Shown: in pieces, positions 63,142-64,000 of the stretch
Position numbering within the stretch: position 1 is the first letter of the stretch
How the letters are laid out: every line of letters begins with the position of its first letter
From: Sulfurimonas sp.
GTDB lineage: Bacteria > Campylobacterota > Campylobacteria > Campylobacterales > Sulfurimonadaceae
DNA: 64,000 nucleotides
Assembly (NCBI RefSeq): GCF_028714655.1
Contig: NZ_JAQTLY010000007.1
Coordinates: 62,001-126,000 of the forward strand
Direction of reading: 5' to 3'
Translations under genes and position numbers: made by a program
The notes under the pieces: generated by a model
Seen by the model: the letters and a program-made list of their open reading frames with translations, nothing else
Told to the model about the DNA's origin: nothing
The model's database searches: none

Positions 63142-64000
63142 ATGCTAAGTGCAGATACCGATTATTTAAGAATGGATGCATTGCTTGATGCGCTTGTTCT
63201 TTTTACAAAACTCTACCATAAACCGTTTTCCGCAGAGGCTCTTACTGCAGGACTGCCCATTGAACCCGGTGCTCATTCTCCGGAACTCTTTTCAATCAAT
63301 AATGCAAAAGGGCTTTTTTCTCGTGCGGCTGAGAGAGCCGGTCTAAAATCAAGTATAGTAAAAAGACCTCTATCGCAAATCTCACACTTGCAGCTTCCTA
63401 TGATTATTCTTATATCAAATCAAGGCGCATGTATCGTTGATAGATTTAACGAGGACAGAACTAAAGTAAAAGTCGTTATGCCTAGTGAAGAGCCTATTGA
63501 GATGTGGATTGATGTGCAAGACTTAGAAGATGAGTATATCGGTTATGGTTTTATGATCAAAAAGGCATTTGAGTACTCTGAAGACAATTCAAGAACACTC
63601 AATATAAATCAAAAACATTGGTTTTGGAGCACACTCAAACTCTCGGTTTCAATATATAAAGATGTTTTATACGCATCGCTGCTTATAAATCTTTTTGTGC
63701 TTGCATCACCTCTTTTTACTATGAATGTTTATGACAGAGTTGTTCCAAATAACGCTATAGAAACCCTTTGGGTATTTGCCATTGGGGTAACAATTATCTA
63801 TATTATTGATACATTTTTAAAATTTAGCAGAACTTATCTCCTTGAAATTGCTGCCAAAAAGAGCGATATTATTATGTCTTCTATTATTTTTGAAAAAGTA
63901 TTAAATCTAAAAATGGCACACCATCCTGCTTCTGTCGGGTCGTTTGCAAACAATATAAAAGATTTTGACAGTATCAGAAGTTTTTTAACAAACGCAACGA
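63142..64000 (+). CDS. Type I secretion system ABC transporter (LapB/RTX type), 3'-partial
   Basis: 286 codons to the window end. The N-terminal 130 residues look like a C39-peptidase-like domain without an obvious catalytic cysteine at its start, as in RTX and adhesin exporters of the LapB kind. The membrane domain begins near ASLLINLFVLASPLFTMNVYDRVVPN, a hallmark of this family. The start ATG follows AAAGAGGCAATAT. The ATPase lies beyond the window. The cargo is not visible. Confidence 0.85.
   Translation, partial: MLSADTDYLRMDALLDALVLFTKLYHKPFSAEALTAGLPIEPGAHSPELFSINNAKGLFSRAAERAGLKSSIVKRPLSQISHLQLPMIILISNQGACIVDRFNEDRTKVKVVMPSEEPIEMWIDVQDLEDEYIGYGFMIKKAFEYSEDNSRTLNINQKHWFWSTLKLSVSIYKDVLYASLLINLFVLASPLFTMNVYDRVVPNNAIETLWVFAIGVTIIYIIDTFLKFSRTYLLEIAAKKSDIIMSSIIFEKVLNLKMAHHPASVGSFANNIKDFDSIRSFLTNAT

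Noticed and set aside
1-64000. tRNA, rRNA or riboswitch genes
   Set aside because: No stretch with recognisable tRNA arms, rRNA sequence or known riboswitch core was found by eye; a covariance-model search could still find small RNAs.

Overview
The window looks like the chromosome of a free-living, motile Campylobacterota (epsilonproteobacterium), most like Sulfurimonas. This is inferred from gene content, not from a database search. The DNA is AT-rich. It carries a fused CcsBA cytochrome c synthase, a FlgS-type flagellar kinase, kinases with the HQWRQPL box common in this group, pdxJ/pdxA, a CZB-type chemoreceptor and many c-di-GMP proteins. No rRNA or tRNA gene was recognised.

Layout. 1-4.7 kb: a sensory operon (PAS kinase, REC-HD-GYP protein, FlgS, small conserved protein). 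4.7-11.5 kb: ccsBA, a DUF2461 protein, hemH, a HAD phosphatase and a coiled-coil membrane protein. 11.6-18 kb: small membrane protein, methyltransferase, YceI protein, then pdxJ and pdxA with a DinJ/YafQ-like toxin-antitoxin pair wedged between them, and a DUF255 thioredoxin-fold protein. 18-22 kb: two c-di-GMP enzymes. 21.8-23.9 kb: a Ktr/Trk potassium system. 24-36.7 kb: one long minus-strand chemosensory cluster (hybrid-type kinase, REC protein, CheY, CheW, receptor, orphan protein, CheA, CheR, PAS/receptor-like protein, a kinase-like protein without its histidine, CheD, CheB). 36.9-42.8 kb: dsbD, rmuC, ybgC, a periplasmic-binding-fold protein with an SSQA repeat, and a divergent uracil-DNA glycosylase. 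42.84-44.90 kb: a small genomic island. 44.9-49.7 kb: a GH17 membrane protein, a NIT-HAMP-CZB chemoreceptor and a superoxide reductase. 49.9-59.9 kb: glyS (broken by an in-frame TGA), a host-attachment-family protein, an unknown protein, a 7TM-GGDEF protein, and the run truA-lptF-pilD-uppS-coaBC. 60-64 kb: a pentaheme cytochrome behind a perfect FNR box, a dual CDGSH protein, and a TolC plus type I secretion ABC transporter cut by the window end.

The most unusual parts are three. First, a roughly 2-kb island bounded by an 18-bp perfect direct repeat. It holds a winged-helix/gamma-glutamylcyclotransferase (AIG2) fusion, a translationally coupled amidoligase and the C-terminal relic of a tyrosine recombinase; it looks like a gamma-glutamyl ligase/cyclotransferase pair carried by a decayed integrative element. 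Second, a dispersed family of 110-140 bp nested palindromes with terminal inverted repeats that can fold like a cloverleaf. A 25-nt insert recurs at the same loop position in several copies, and the repeat ends supply the stop codons of several genes. Third, an apparently essential single-copy glyS with a TGA at codon 90.

Functionally, much of the window is signal transduction: chemotaxis, c-di-GMP synthesis and turnover, and zinc-binding CZB domains. The rest is respiratory cytochrome biogenesis, cofactor synthesis (haem, PLP, CoA) and envelope biogenesis.
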